A stretch of DNA of 64,000 bases from Streptomyces sp. Mut1. Its GTDB lineage: Bacteria; Actinomycetota; Actinomycetes; Streptomycetales; Streptomycetaceae. Below the pieces are notes generated by a model. That model was not told the DNA's origin, did no database searches, and saw only the letters and a list, made by a program, of their open reading frames with translations. This document shows, piece after piece, positions 30,986 to 39,856 of this stretch. Numbering within the stretch: the first letter of the stretch is position 1; each line of letters begins with the position of its first letter. The stretch lies in assembly GCF_030719295.1 (NCBI RefSeq), contig NZ_CP120997.1, positions 3,108,001 through 3,172,000 of the forward strand, in the 5' to 3' direction. The translations under genes were made by a program, and so were the position numbers.

Positions 30986-33686
30986 CACCGGACCGGCCCC
31001 GAGTACCGACCCGAGTACCGAGCAGTCGTCCACGATTGCATCGCCGCTCACACTCGTTCTCGACGAGAGCCGAAACGGCGGTCAGAGGCTCGAAGAAGCC
31101 CTGTTCTTGAGCTTTACCGCGGACTTCGGATTCTTCGAGGAGGTCGCACTCGGCGTCACCCAGTCGACGGGGGCTCGTGTCACCGTGGTCGGGGACGTCG
31201 GCATGGCGAGGTCCGATCCCAGAGCCGTCCGTCGAGCAGGGCGCAGCTACCTGGCAGGGCTCGCATACGCAGGTGGCCCCGCGTTCCACCCGAAGGTGGT
31301 GGTCCTGGCCGGACGGGAGCACGCCACCATCGCGCTCGGCTCGGGCAACACCACTCTGGGCGGCTGGCAGAGCAACGCCGAGCTGTGGACGGTGCTGCGC
31401 GTACTTGACGACCGGAGTCCGGCCGCGGTCCTGGAACTGGCGGCGTGGTTACGTGACCTGCCCGAAGAGGTGAGGTTCTCGGCCCACGTCCCCCAGGCCC
31501 TGCGAAGGGTCGCGGCCCTGCTGGAACGACTCCACCGTGACAGGACTCCAGTGGACCCGGGGACACGTGTAGTCAGCAGCCTCCACTCGCCCATCCTCAG
31601 CCAACTGCCCAGCGGCCCGGTCGACGAGTTGGCCGTCTTCGCACCGTTCCACGACCGGCGGGGCCGGGCCCTGGGGCACCTGCTCGATCGCCTCCGTCCG
31701 AACCGGTTCACCCTCGCCTACCAGCCCGGCCTCACCGATCTCGACGGACAAGCGGTCGCCGGGCTGGTCCAGCGGTACGGCGGCCGGATCATCAGTGACG
31801 AAGGACAGCGGTACCGCCACGGCAAACTGGTCGAGTGGGTGGCGGAAGGGCGGCGCTGGACCCTGACCGGCAGCCCGAACCTCTCCGCTGCCGCCCTGCT
31901 GCTCCAGCAGGGACAGGGCGGCAACTGCGAGCTCGGAATCATCACCCCCAGCTCCGCCTCGCTGCTCCCCGACGGTACGGAACAACCGGTCGCGCGGTTG
32001 CGCGCGGCGCCGTCCCTGCCCCGCCCGCAGACCCGTAGCGGACCGATCCTGCTCGGTGCCGTCCGCGTGGCCGACGGACTTGAGATCACTCTCGCCCGGC
32101 CGCTGCCCGTCATCAGCTACGTGGAGCTGTCGGCGGCCGAGGCGCCGCCGGAGCAGTGGGAGCGCGTCTCGGACCTCGCCCCGGGGCAGGCCACGACCAC
32201 CGTGCCGGTCCTGGCGGACGGGGGCAGCCGTGTCCGTCTGGTGACCGTTGACGATTCGGGCGTCCCCGACTTCGGCAACATCGTCTTCGTAGTCGATGTG
32301 GAACGCGTCCTGCGCCGGTCGGCCCCGGCCCCGTCTCAGGTCCCCAGTACCCAGCCGCTGGACCTGTTCACGGACATTCGGCTCGCGGAGCGTTTCCTGA
32401 GCGATCTGGAATCCTTGCGGACGCTACTGCGGTCGGCACCGACGACGGCCCCTGCGGTCACGAGTACTCCGAGTACAACAGCACCGACGCGGACACCGGA
32501 CGACGAGGAGGGCTGGGAGCGCTACCTGGACGAGTGCGCCGGGCGTATCGGAACCCCGCTCGTGCGTTTCGCGCTCGGCCTCCCGCTGCCCGCCGGTGTG
32601 GCAGAGCCGTTTCAGGACCTGTTGATGGTGACCTGGGACGAGCGGTTCACCGACGACGTCGAGGCCGGCCTCGACGAGGACGATGCCGAGTCGGTGGCGG
32701 CGGAGCAGGGTACCGAGCCACTCGACAGACCTCATGGCCCGCTGCCGATTCCCGACCTCCGGCAAGCCGGAAGAGCCATCTGCCGCAAGTACCAGCACTG
32801 GGTCGAAGACCTCGTCACCCCGAATCCGCAGAAATCACCGCTTGAGCGGATGCTCGCGGTGCGCCTGACCCTCTGGACCGTGGCTGCGGGCGCGTGGCCG
32901 CCGGCCGATACCCGCTGGCTGCCCTTGCTGGCCGGTGCGGTGCGCGCCATGGACGGACGGGACGCCCCCACCCGGATCGAGCCGGAGGTCGGCAGTCTCG
33001 GCGCCGTTGCCCTAGCCGTGCTCCGGAGTTGCGCTCCCCGTTACGAGGTGACATCGGAGACCCTCATCTTCAACGAGACGTCCGCGGCGGTAGCCCACCT
33101 CCTTCCCGCAGCGGACGACGCCCACGTCGCCGAGTACGCGTCCCTGCTGGGCGACGCCTTCGGTCCCACGGTCGCGCCGGAGAACGTGCTCTCCCTGGCG
33201 AGCGACATCGTTCAGGACGATCCCCTCGACGACGCGGTCTCGGCCCTCGCCGAAAGGGGCCGCGACGTGCACCGCCACGGGCGGCTCATGCTGCACGCCG
33301 TCGGACGTTTCAGTAACCCCGCCCTCGTGGCCCTGGAAGCGATCGGCGCCGCCGAGGAGGAATCCCTGGTGGGGGCTTGGGCCACTGGTGGTCCCGATGG
33401 CGAGCGCTGGGCCCTGGCCGTCTGGCGCCGACCCGATCTCGTCATCGTCGACGCGGCGAAGGCCGTCCCCCTGTGGCGCCACTACCGGCTGGCCGGCCTG
33501 GTGGGGCCCAGAGCCCTCGCCGCGCAACGGAGCTTCGAGTCCGCCGTGTCCGTACCGCACGGCCCCCGCAACCAGCCCTTCGACCTCGCGCGCCAAGTCC
33601 TCGCGGAGCTGGGACTGTCCGAGGGCCGGCCGCCTCGTTGCGGGCCGCAGCACGGTCGAGCGGCGGGCGGCCGGGCCTTCGTGTAA
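30978..33686 (+). CDS. phospholipase-D-fold protein with two HKD motifs, putative nuclease
   Basis: A 902-residue protein starting with TTG at 30978, 9 bases after GGGGGGAG. Two PLD half-sites are visible: H104-P-K106 with GSGN at 121-124, and H281-G-K283 with GSPN at 298-301. Together they form one active site in the BfiI/NgoFVII-like or bacterial PLD nuclease arrangement. Residues 320-480 are beta-rich. The 420-residue C-terminus is helical with no motif I know. A phosphodiesterase acting on nucleic acid is the most likely activity; a lipase is possible. Coupling to the DUF6361-like gene and placement next to a restriction system suggest anti-phage defence. Confidence 0.78.
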   Translation: MPDTGPAPSTDPSTEQSSTIASPLTLVLDESRNGGQRLEEALFLSFTADFGFFEEVALGVTQSTGARVTVVGDVGMARSDPRAVRRAGRSYLAGLAYAGGPAFHPKVVVLAGREHATIALGSGNTTLGGWQSNAELWTVLRVLDDRSPAAVLELAAWLRDLPEEVRFSAHVPQALRRVAALLERLHRDRTPVDPGTRVVSSLHSPILSQLPSGPVDELAVFAPFHDRRGRALGHLLDRLRPNRFTLAYQPGLTDLDGQAVAGLVQRYGGRIISDEGQRYRHGKLVEWVAEGRRWTLTGSPNLSAAALLLQQGQGGNCELGIITPSSASLLPDGTEQPVARLRAAPSLPRPQTRSGPILLGAVRVADGLEITLARPLPVISYVELSAAEAPPEQWERVSDLAPGQATTTVPVLADGGSRVRLVTVDDSGVPDFGNIVFVVDVERVLRRSAPAPSQVPSTQPLDLFTDIRLAERFLSDLESLRTLLRSAPTTAPAVTSTPSTTAPTRTPDDEEGWERYLDECAGRIGTPLVRFALGLPLPAGVAEPFQDLLMVTWDERFTDDVEAGLDEDDAESVAAEQGTEPLDRPHGPLPIPDLRQAGRAICRKYQHWVEDLVTPNPQKSPLERMLAVRLTLWTVAAGAWPPADTRWLPLLAGAVRAMDGRDAPTRIEPEVGSLGAVALAVLRSCAPRYEVTSETLIFNETSAAVAHLLPAADDAHVAEYASLLGDAFGPTVAPENVLSLASDIVQDDPLDDAVSALAERGRDVHRHGRLMLHAVGRFSNPALVALEAIGAAEEESLVGAWATGGPDGERWALAVWRRPDLVIVDAAKAVPLWRHYRLAGLVGPRALAAQRSFESAVSVPHGPRNQPFDLARQVLAELGLSEGRPPRCGPQHGRAAGGRAFV

Positions 33687-33749
33687 TCCAGGCCCTTGTC
33701 TTCCACCTGTATCCGGACAGCCGTCGTGTTCGGCGGCCGACGCTGACAC

Positions 33750-36700
33750 CTACTCCTCCTTCATTTCTTTCGTGGCCCACTCGTTGGCGAAGTGTTCCAT
33801 CTGCCTGAGGACCAAGTTGATGGCCTCCGGCGCCTGGTCCGGCGGGTAGTCGCGGCGGGCCAGGAGACGCTTGATGGCGCTGCGCAGGCGGGCACGGACG
33901 GGTTCGCGGGCGATCCAGTCCGGTTTCAGCTTGCTTCGGACCTCCGCGACCAGCTCACGGGCAACCCCGGCCAGTACGTCGTCGCCCATGACCGACCGCG
34001 CCGTGCCGTGGTCGGCCAGAGCGTCGTAGAAGGCGAGCTCGCGCCAGTCCAGCGGCGGCTCGAACTTCTCGCCGCGGCCGGCGTCGTCCATGACCTGCTT
34101 CGCCATGTCGACCAGCTGGGCGATGATCTCGGCGCTCGTGTACTGCTGCCGCGTGTAGCGGGTCATCAGGTCCTGGAGCCGCTCGGAGAACGTGGTCCGC
34201 CGGACGATGTTGTGCCGTGTGACCTCGCGCATCTTCCGTTCGACGAGCCGCCTCAGGGCCTCCGCCGCCAGGTGCGGTGTCTCACCGCTCTGCATCCGCT
34301 CCACGAGCGCGTCGTTCAGATGAGTCAGCTCGGCGGTCTCCAGACCTGCCTCCGCGAACAGATCGGTCACCCCGCTGGTCTCGACCACCGAGGACGTCAG
34401 CTGCGCGAGGTACAGCTCGACGTCCCGGGCGACGGGCAGGCCGCGGGCCTCGCGGTCCATCGCGTCGTACTTCGCCATGTACGCCCGTACCTCTACGAAG
34501 TACTGGATGTCGCGCCGCCAGGACGGGTGGTCGGGGAAGCGCTCGCCGATGTTCCTGGCTCCGGCGCACAGGGCGTGGAAGCGTTCCAGGCGATGGGCGT
34601 GCTCGCGGAAGCGACGGCCGAGTGTCTGACGGGGGTCGTCCAGCCGGTCGGGGTCGTTGCCCGCCGTTCGCGGGTCCCGCAGGAAGTTCGCGGCCTTGAT
34701 CGCGGCGTCGATGAACGCGGTCCGCGACGGCATCTCCAGCCGTGTGCGCCAGTCGAAGCCGCGCAGGATGCCGGTGAGGATGTCGTACTCGTTGCGCAGC
34801 TCGTCCAACGCCCTGCCGAGGTCCTGACCGAGGGTGCGGTCCTCCTGGTCGGCCTCGGTGTACTCGGCGATGGCGCGCTGAAGGTTCTCGGTCAGCGGCG
34901 CGTACCCGACGAGGAGGCCCTCCTCCTTGGCCCTGAAACGACGGTTGACTCGGGCCAGCGCCTGCATCAGGCTGGCCCCCTTCAGCGGCCGGTCCAGGTA
35001 CATCGTGTGCACCGGAGGGGCATCGAATCCGGTCAGCAGCATGTTGTTGACGATGAGTAGTTCGAGTTCGTCGTCGGGGTCCTTGGCCCGGTTGATGACC
35101 GCCTTGCGCCGGCTGTCGCTGAGGGCATGAGCCAGGAGATGGGCCGGGTCCTTGCGCGAGTTGGAGGAGAAGACGATCTTCATGGCCCCCGTGTCGACCT
35201 CGTCGCTGTGCCATTCGGGCCGCAGCTCGCGCAGTGCGTCATAGACGCGTACGCAGATCTCCCGGGTCGCGCACACCACCATCGCCTTGCCCGCCGCACC
35301 GCCTGTCTCCGAGACGCCGACGAACGGCCGCATCCGTTCCCGCCGGCCCTCCCAGTGCGCGACGAGGTCCGCGGCGAGCTCCCGCACACGGGCGGGAGCT
35401 CCGTACATCGCGTTCATCGTCGCCACGGCCTGCTCGACCCGGCGGCGCTCGGTGTCGTCCAGGCCGTCGGTGATGCGGTCGGCCTCCTCGTCGATCGAGG
35501 CCGGGTCGGCGTCCACGCCCAGCACCAGCTGAATGACGCGGCTCTCGTGGAACACCTTGACGGTTGCTCCGTCGTCGGCGGCCCGTTTGAGGTCGTAGAC
35601 GTCGACGTAGTCGCCGAACACCTCGCGGGTGTTGCGGTCGGCCGCGGAGACCGGAGTGCCGGTGAAGGCCAGCAGCGTGGCGTGCGGAAGAGCGTCGCGC
35701 AGGTGGCGGGCGTATCCGTCGAGGGAGTCGTAGTGGCTGCGGTGCGCCTCGTCCACGACGACCACGATGTTGCGGCGGTCGGACAGCAATGGGTGGTCCG
35801 CGCCGGATTCCTTCTCCTCCTTGGTCCGGCCGAACTTCTGGAGCGTGGTGAAGAGGATGCCGCCGACTCGCTTGGCCGCCAGCTCCGCGCGCAGCTCGGC
35901 CCGGCTGAGAACCTGCTGAGGCGTCTCCGGGAGGACCTCACTCTCCAGGAACGTGGAGTACAGCTGGTCATCGAGATCCGTACGGTCGGTGATGACGACG
36001 ACCGTCGGATTCAGCAGCGCCGGGTCCTTCATCACCATGGTGGTGGTCAGGACCATCTCCTCCGACTTGCCCGACCCCTGGGTGTGCCAGACGACACCGG
36101 CCCTGCCGTCGCTCGCCGAAGCCTCCCGGACGGCCGCCGCCGCGCGGGTCACCGCGTGGAACTGGTGGGGCTTCGCGATGCGCTTCATCCGTTTGGAGGG
36201 AACGAAGTTGACGAAGGACCGGATGAGGGAGAGGAAGCGTGGCCGGGTGAACAGCCCGTGCACAGCGAGGTTCTGGCCCGAGTCGGCTATCCCTTCCGCG
36301 TCGAGCGGGTCGACGCGGGCCCCGGTCTCGTCCGTGTTCCACGGCGCGAAGTGCTCGTACGGGGTGAAGGGCGTGCCGTACTTCGCGGTGATGCCGTCGG
36401 AGAGCAGGACGACCGCGTTGTAGCGGAAGGCGGTCGGGAACTCCTCGACGTACCGGGTGATCTGCGAGTGGGCGGTCTGGAGGGTGGCGTCCTCGTCGCC
36501 GGCGCGCTTCAGCTCCAGGACCGCGAGGGGCAGCCCGTTGACGTAGAGGACGACGTCGAAGCGGCGGTTCCTCTCGCCGTCGATGACGGTGACCTGGCTG
36601 ACCGCGCGGTAGACGTTCGCGTCGGCGTCCTCCAGGTCCACGAGGCGGACGGTCGGGCTGTGCTCGGCGCCGAACGCGTCCACGTAGGTGAGGGAGCGGA

Positions 36701-37010
36701 TGCCGGTGGTGAGGTGACCGTGTGCGGTGCGGTTCTCCTCATAGGTGTCCTGCGACGACGGGGCCGCGGCGGCGACGACGGCGTCCTGGACGGCGGCCGT
36801 GGGCAGACCGGGGTTGAGCCGCTCGACCGCCTCGGTGAGATCCGGATACAGGATCAGGTCGTCCCAGGACCTGCGGTGGCCCGAGCCGGGGGCGAACTCG
36901 TGGCCGGGGGTGTGCCGCCAGGCGAGTCTGCCCAGTTCGTCCAGGGCGAGCAGCTCCCAGTCGGACTCGTGGGGGCGGTGGTTGCGTCCGTCGTCGCCGC
37001 CGGCCGTCAT
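33750..37010 (-). CDS. hsdR: type I restriction endonuclease, R subunit
   Basis: A 1086-residue HsdR. The N-terminal nuclease has D152 and E166-x-K168 (FDVVLYVNG, AVLELKR). The translocase has Walker A QGSGKS (311-316), TDRTDLDDQL, DEAH at 420-423 and AFTGTP. A C-terminal helical domain (about 780-1086) binds the methylase core. It cuts DNA after ATP-driven translocation when the site recognised by HsdS is unmethylated. It is the last gene of the operon and overlaps hsdS by 4 bases. Every motif I looked for is present. Confidence 0.97.
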   Translation of the reverse strand: MTAGGDDGRNHRPHESDWELLALDELGRLAWRHTPGHEFAPGSGHRRSWDDLILYPDLTEAVERLNPGLPTAAVQDAVVAAAAPSSQDTYEENRTAHGHLTTGIRSLTYVDAFGAEHSPTVRLVDLEDADANVYRAVSQVTVIDGERNRRFDVVLYVNGLPLAVLELKRAGDEDATLQTAHSQITRYVEEFPTAFRYNAVVLLSDGITAKYGTPFTPYEHFAPWNTDETGARVDPLDAEGIADSGQNLAVHGLFTRPRFLSLIRSFVNFVPSKRMKRIAKPHQFHAVTRAAAAVREASASDGRAGVVWHTQGSGKSEEMVLTTTMVMKDPALLNPTVVVITDRTDLDDQLYSTFLESEVLPETPQQVLSRAELRAELAAKRVGGILFTTLQKFGRTKEEKESGADHPLLSDRRNIVVVVDEAHRSHYDSLDGYARHLRDALPHATLLAFTGTPVSAADRNTREVFGDYVDVYDLKRAADDGATVKVFHESRVIQLVLGVDADPASIDEEADRITDGLDDTERRRVEQAVATMNAMYGAPARVRELAADLVAHWEGRRERMRPFVGVSETGGAAGKAMVVCATREICVRVYDALRELRPEWHSDEVDTGAMKIVFSSNSRKDPAHLLAHALSDSRRKAVINRAKDPDDELELLIVNNMLLTGFDAPPVHTMYLDRPLKGASLMQALARVNRRFRAKEEGLLVGYAPLTENLQRAIAEYTEADQEDRTLGQDLGRALDELRNEYDILTGILRGFDWRTRLEMPSRTAFIDAAIKAANFLRDPRTAGNDPDRLDDPRQTLGRRFREHAHRLERFHALCAGARNIGERFPDHPSWRRDIQYFVEVRAYMAKYDAMDREARGLPVARDVELYLAQLTSSVVETSGVTDLFAEAGLETAELTHLNDALVERMQSGETPHLAAEALRRLVERKMREVTRHNIVRRTTFSERLQDLMTRYTRQQYTSAEIIAQLVDMAKQVMDDAGRGEKFEPPLDWRELAFYDALADHGTARSVMGDDVLAGVARELVAEVRSKLKPDWIAREPVRARLRSAIKRLLARRDYPPDQAPEAINLVLRQMEHFANEWATKEMKEE

Positions 37011-38224
37011 ACGTGGTCCTCCACCATCTGCTCGGCGTCCTTGACGCGGAGCCGCCCGGACATGAGCGGCGGAAGGAGGGTCTCACGCAGCGCGGTCAGC
37101 GTCCGGGACTCCTTCAGCGCCAGGGTCAGGCGGCTGCGCACGGGGGTGATGTGACGCAGGTAGCGCTCCATGAGTGCGACCGGGGGGATGGAGAGCTGGG
37201 CTCCGACGATGACCTTGGCGTTCATGTTCGCCTGCACCGAGCCCCCGCGTACGCTCTCCGCGTAGTCGGCGTACGCCCGCGACTTCAGGAACCCCCATAC
37301 GAAGTACGAGTGGGCGAGCGAGGCCGTCCTGAGCCGTACCAGGTACGAGGCGAAGACGGAATCGGCGGGCTCCTCGACGATCGCGGACTTTCCGGGGTCG
37401 GCCATGCGAGCCACCAGGACATCGCCCACGGACAGCCGGTACCTCTCCAGGTCGCGTTCGCTGATCTCGCAGTGCGGCACGTCGTCCCAGGTGATCCAGT
37501 TCCTCTTGTTGATGTCCTTGACCCGCAGGAATCTCGGGCCCGCCGGTTCCGGCGTGCTGCTGGCGGTGTAGCCGTACTGCGTCGAGCAGAGGTCCGACAG
37601 GTACCCGGGGGTCCAGTCGCTTCCCGAAGCCCGAGCGGCCGTGACACCGAACTCGGAGGCGAACAGGGCGTGTGACAGCTCATCGGCCTTGGCCGCGATG
37701 CGCTCGTTGACGGCGATCTTCTCGTCCAGCACCCCGAGCACTTCCGCGATGGCGTGCTGGTCCCGCAGCCGGGGAACATCCACCGTCATCTGCCGCAGAT
37801 GCGTGGGCCCGAAGTGCTTCATCACACTGCCGACGCCCATGGCCTCGATCTGCCGCTTGAACGACGGGGCGAGCAGCATGTACTGGATGAAGTCGGCGTC
37901 GACCGCGGAGTTCTTGGGGCGGAACCTGATGATCCCCGTGTACGCGACCGCGCCCACCGCCGAATCATCGACCGTGGCGACCTCCCCGAGGGACGCCGAG
38001 GTGCTGAGCAGGACATCCCCCTTCCGGAGCCGGAAGTGGTCCCACCGCTTCGTGACCTTCTCCGGGTCCAGGTAATTGCATCCGGCCAGCAAAGAGGCGT
38101 TACGTTTCAGGCCCGCGAGACGCAGGAGGGGAACGCCTTCGGGGTGAAAGTCCACGGCCATGATCCCGGGGCCCTCCTGGAAGTCCAGAACGTCCTGGAG
38201 AGGAACTGTTTCCCACTCAGACAT
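37007..38224 (-). CDS. hsdS: type I restriction-modification specificity subunit
   Basis: A 405-residue HsdS with two target-recognition domains (about 1-165 and 205-370), each ending in a conserved helix: DQHAIAEVLGVLDEKIAVNERI after the first and RYLRHITPVRSRLTLALKES after the second. The first TRD contains EGPGIMAVDF and RKGDVLLSTSASLGEVA; the second RFLRVKDINKRNWITWDD and VGDVLVARMADPG. The two halves of a bipartite site would be read by these domains. It overlaps hsdM by 8 bases and hsdR by 4. The recognition sequence cannot be predicted from this. Confidence 0.95.
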   Translation of the reverse strand: MSEWETVPLQDVLDFQEGPGIMAVDFHPEGVPLLRLAGLKRNASLLAGCNYLDPEKVTKRWDHFRLRKGDVLLSTSASLGEVATVDDSAVGAVAYTGIIRFRPKNSAVDADFIQYMLLAPSFKRQIEAMGVGSVMKHFGPTHLRQMTVDVPRLRDQHAIAEVLGVLDEKIAVNERIAAKADELSHALFASEFGVTAARASGSDWTPGYLSDLCSTQYGYTASSTPEPAGPRFLRVKDINKRNWITWDDVPHCEISERDLERYRLSVGDVLVARMADPGKSAIVEEPADSVFASYLVRLRTASLAHSYFVWGFLKSRAYADYAESVRGGSVQANMNAKVIVGAQLSIPPVALMERYLRHITPVRSRLTLALKESRTLTALRETLLPPLMSGRLRVKDAEQMVEDHV

Positions 38225-39839
38225 CGACCCTCCCCAGCTGTTCCCGGAAGACCTTCTCCAGTTCCGCCGACTTGTCGAAGAGCCCGTACAGCTCCTCGGT
38301 CAGGCCGTTGATCCGCGCGGCCATCGCCTCCCCGTCCTCCTCCTCCGCTTCGACGGCCCCCACGTACCGTCCGGGCGTCAGCGCGTACGCGTGCGCGCGG
38401 ACCGTCGCCAGATCGGCGGAAAGACAGAACCCCGGCTCGTCCGCGTACGACAGCCCCGCCTCGCGCGCCGACGCCGTGCCGCGCCAGGCGTGGTACGTCC
38501 CGGCGATCTTGGCGAGGTCGGCCTCGGTCAGCACGCGCTCCGTACGGTCGGCCATCGCGCCCATGTCCCGGGCGTCGATGAACAGGATCTCGCCCCGTCT
38601 GTCGTCCAGGCGCTCGGCCCCCTGCGGGGACTTGTCCTTGGCCAGGAACCACAGGCAGGCCGGGATCTGCGTCGTCCGGAAGAGCTGGGCCGGCAGCGCG
38701 ACCATGCACGCCACGAGGTCCGCCTCCACCATCGTCTGCCTGATCTCGCCCTCGCCACTGGACTGGGAACTCATCGAGCCGTTCGCCAGCACGATGCCGG
38801 CCGTTCCCCGCTCTCCCAGCTTGGAAACCATGTGCTGGAGCCAGGCGTAGTTGGCGTTGTTCTTCGGCGGGACGCCGTACCTCCACCGCACGTCGCTCTC
38901 GTCCCGCGCCCAGTCCTTGATGTTGAAGGGCGGGTTGGCCATCACGAAGTCGGCCTTGAGGTCGGCGTGTTTGTCCTCGGCGAAGGTGTCGCCCCAGCGG
39001 GGGGCAAGGTTGCCGTCGATGCCGTGGATGGCAAGGTTCATCTTGGCCAGCCGCCAGGTGCGCTCGTTGAGCTCCTGCCCGTAGACCGCGATGTCGGCCT
39101 TGTGACCGCGTCCCCGGTGCGCCTCGATGAACTTGCCGGCCTGGACGAACATGCCGCCCGAACCGCACGCCGGGTCGTACACCCTGCCCTCGTACGGTTC
39201 GAGAATGTCCACGATGAGCTGGACGACGGACCGGGGTGTGTAGAACTCGCCGCCCCGCTTGCCCTCCGCGCGCGCGAAGTTGCCGAGGAAGTACTCGTAC
39301 ACCTCGCCCAGCACGTCCTGCGCCGGCGTGTCCTCGGTACCGCCGAAGCGGGCGTCGCTGATGAGGTCGACCAACTCGGCCAGGCGCTTCTGATCGATGC
39401 TGTCGCGGTTGAAGATCTTCGGCAGAACGCCCTTGAGCGGCGGGTTCTCCGCCATGACCGCGTCCATCGCGTCGTCCAGCAGCTTGCCGACGCCCTGGCT
39501 CTTGGCGTTCGCCGCGATCCACGACCAGCGGGCGGTCTCCGGGACCCAGAAGACATGGGCGCCGGTGTACTCGTCGCGGTCCTCCAGGAAGTCGTCCATC
39601 CGTTCCTCGGTGATGCCGTCGTCGGCGAGCTCCGTGGCCAGCTCGCCGCGGCGCTCGTCGAAGGCGTCGGAGACGTACTTCAGGAAGATCAGGCCGAGGA
39701 CGAACTCCTTGTACTGCGCGGCGTCGATCGAGCCGCGCAGCTTGTCAGCGGCCTTCCAGAGGATCGCCTGGATCTCCTTGGCGGTGGAGGCGCTGAACAG
39801 CTCCGCCTGGTCGGTGGGCCTTCTCGCAGCGGTAGCCAT
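38217..39839 (-). CDS. hsdM: type I DNA adenine methyltransferase, M subunit
   Basis: A 540-residue HsdM. The N-terminal helical domain (AILWKAADKLRGSIDAAQYKEFVLGLIFLKYVSDAF, about 24-60) is typical. The AdoMet motif DPACGSGGM is at 222-230 and the catalytic NPPF at 302-305. HsdM2S methylates adenine in the host's own sites. The start is ATG at 39839, 17 bases after the upstream methylase-like gene, so all four genes appear cotranscribed. Confidence 0.97.
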   Translation of the reverse strand: MATAARRPTDQAELFSASTAKEIQAILWKAADKLRGSIDAAQYKEFVLGLIFLKYVSDAFDERRGELATELADDGITEERMDDFLEDRDEYTGAHVFWVPETARWSWIAANAKSQGVGKLLDDAMDAVMAENPPLKGVLPKIFNRDSIDQKRLAELVDLISDARFGGTEDTPAQDVLGEVYEYFLGNFARAEGKRGGEFYTPRSVVQLIVDILEPYEGRVYDPACGSGGMFVQAGKFIEAHRGRGHKADIAVYGQELNERTWRLAKMNLAIHGIDGNLAPRWGDTFAEDKHADLKADFVMANPPFNIKDWARDESDVRWRYGVPPKNNANYAWLQHMVSKLGERGTAGIVLANGSMSSQSSGEGEIRQTMVEADLVACMVALPAQLFRTTQIPACLWFLAKDKSPQGAERLDDRRGEILFIDARDMGAMADRTERVLTEADLAKIAGTYHAWRGTASAREAGLSYADEPGFCLSADLATVRAHAYALTPGRYVGAVEAEEEDGEAMAARINGLTEELYGLFDKSAELEKVFREQLGRVDV

Positions 39840-39856
39840 CGGGCAGACCGTCTCCT

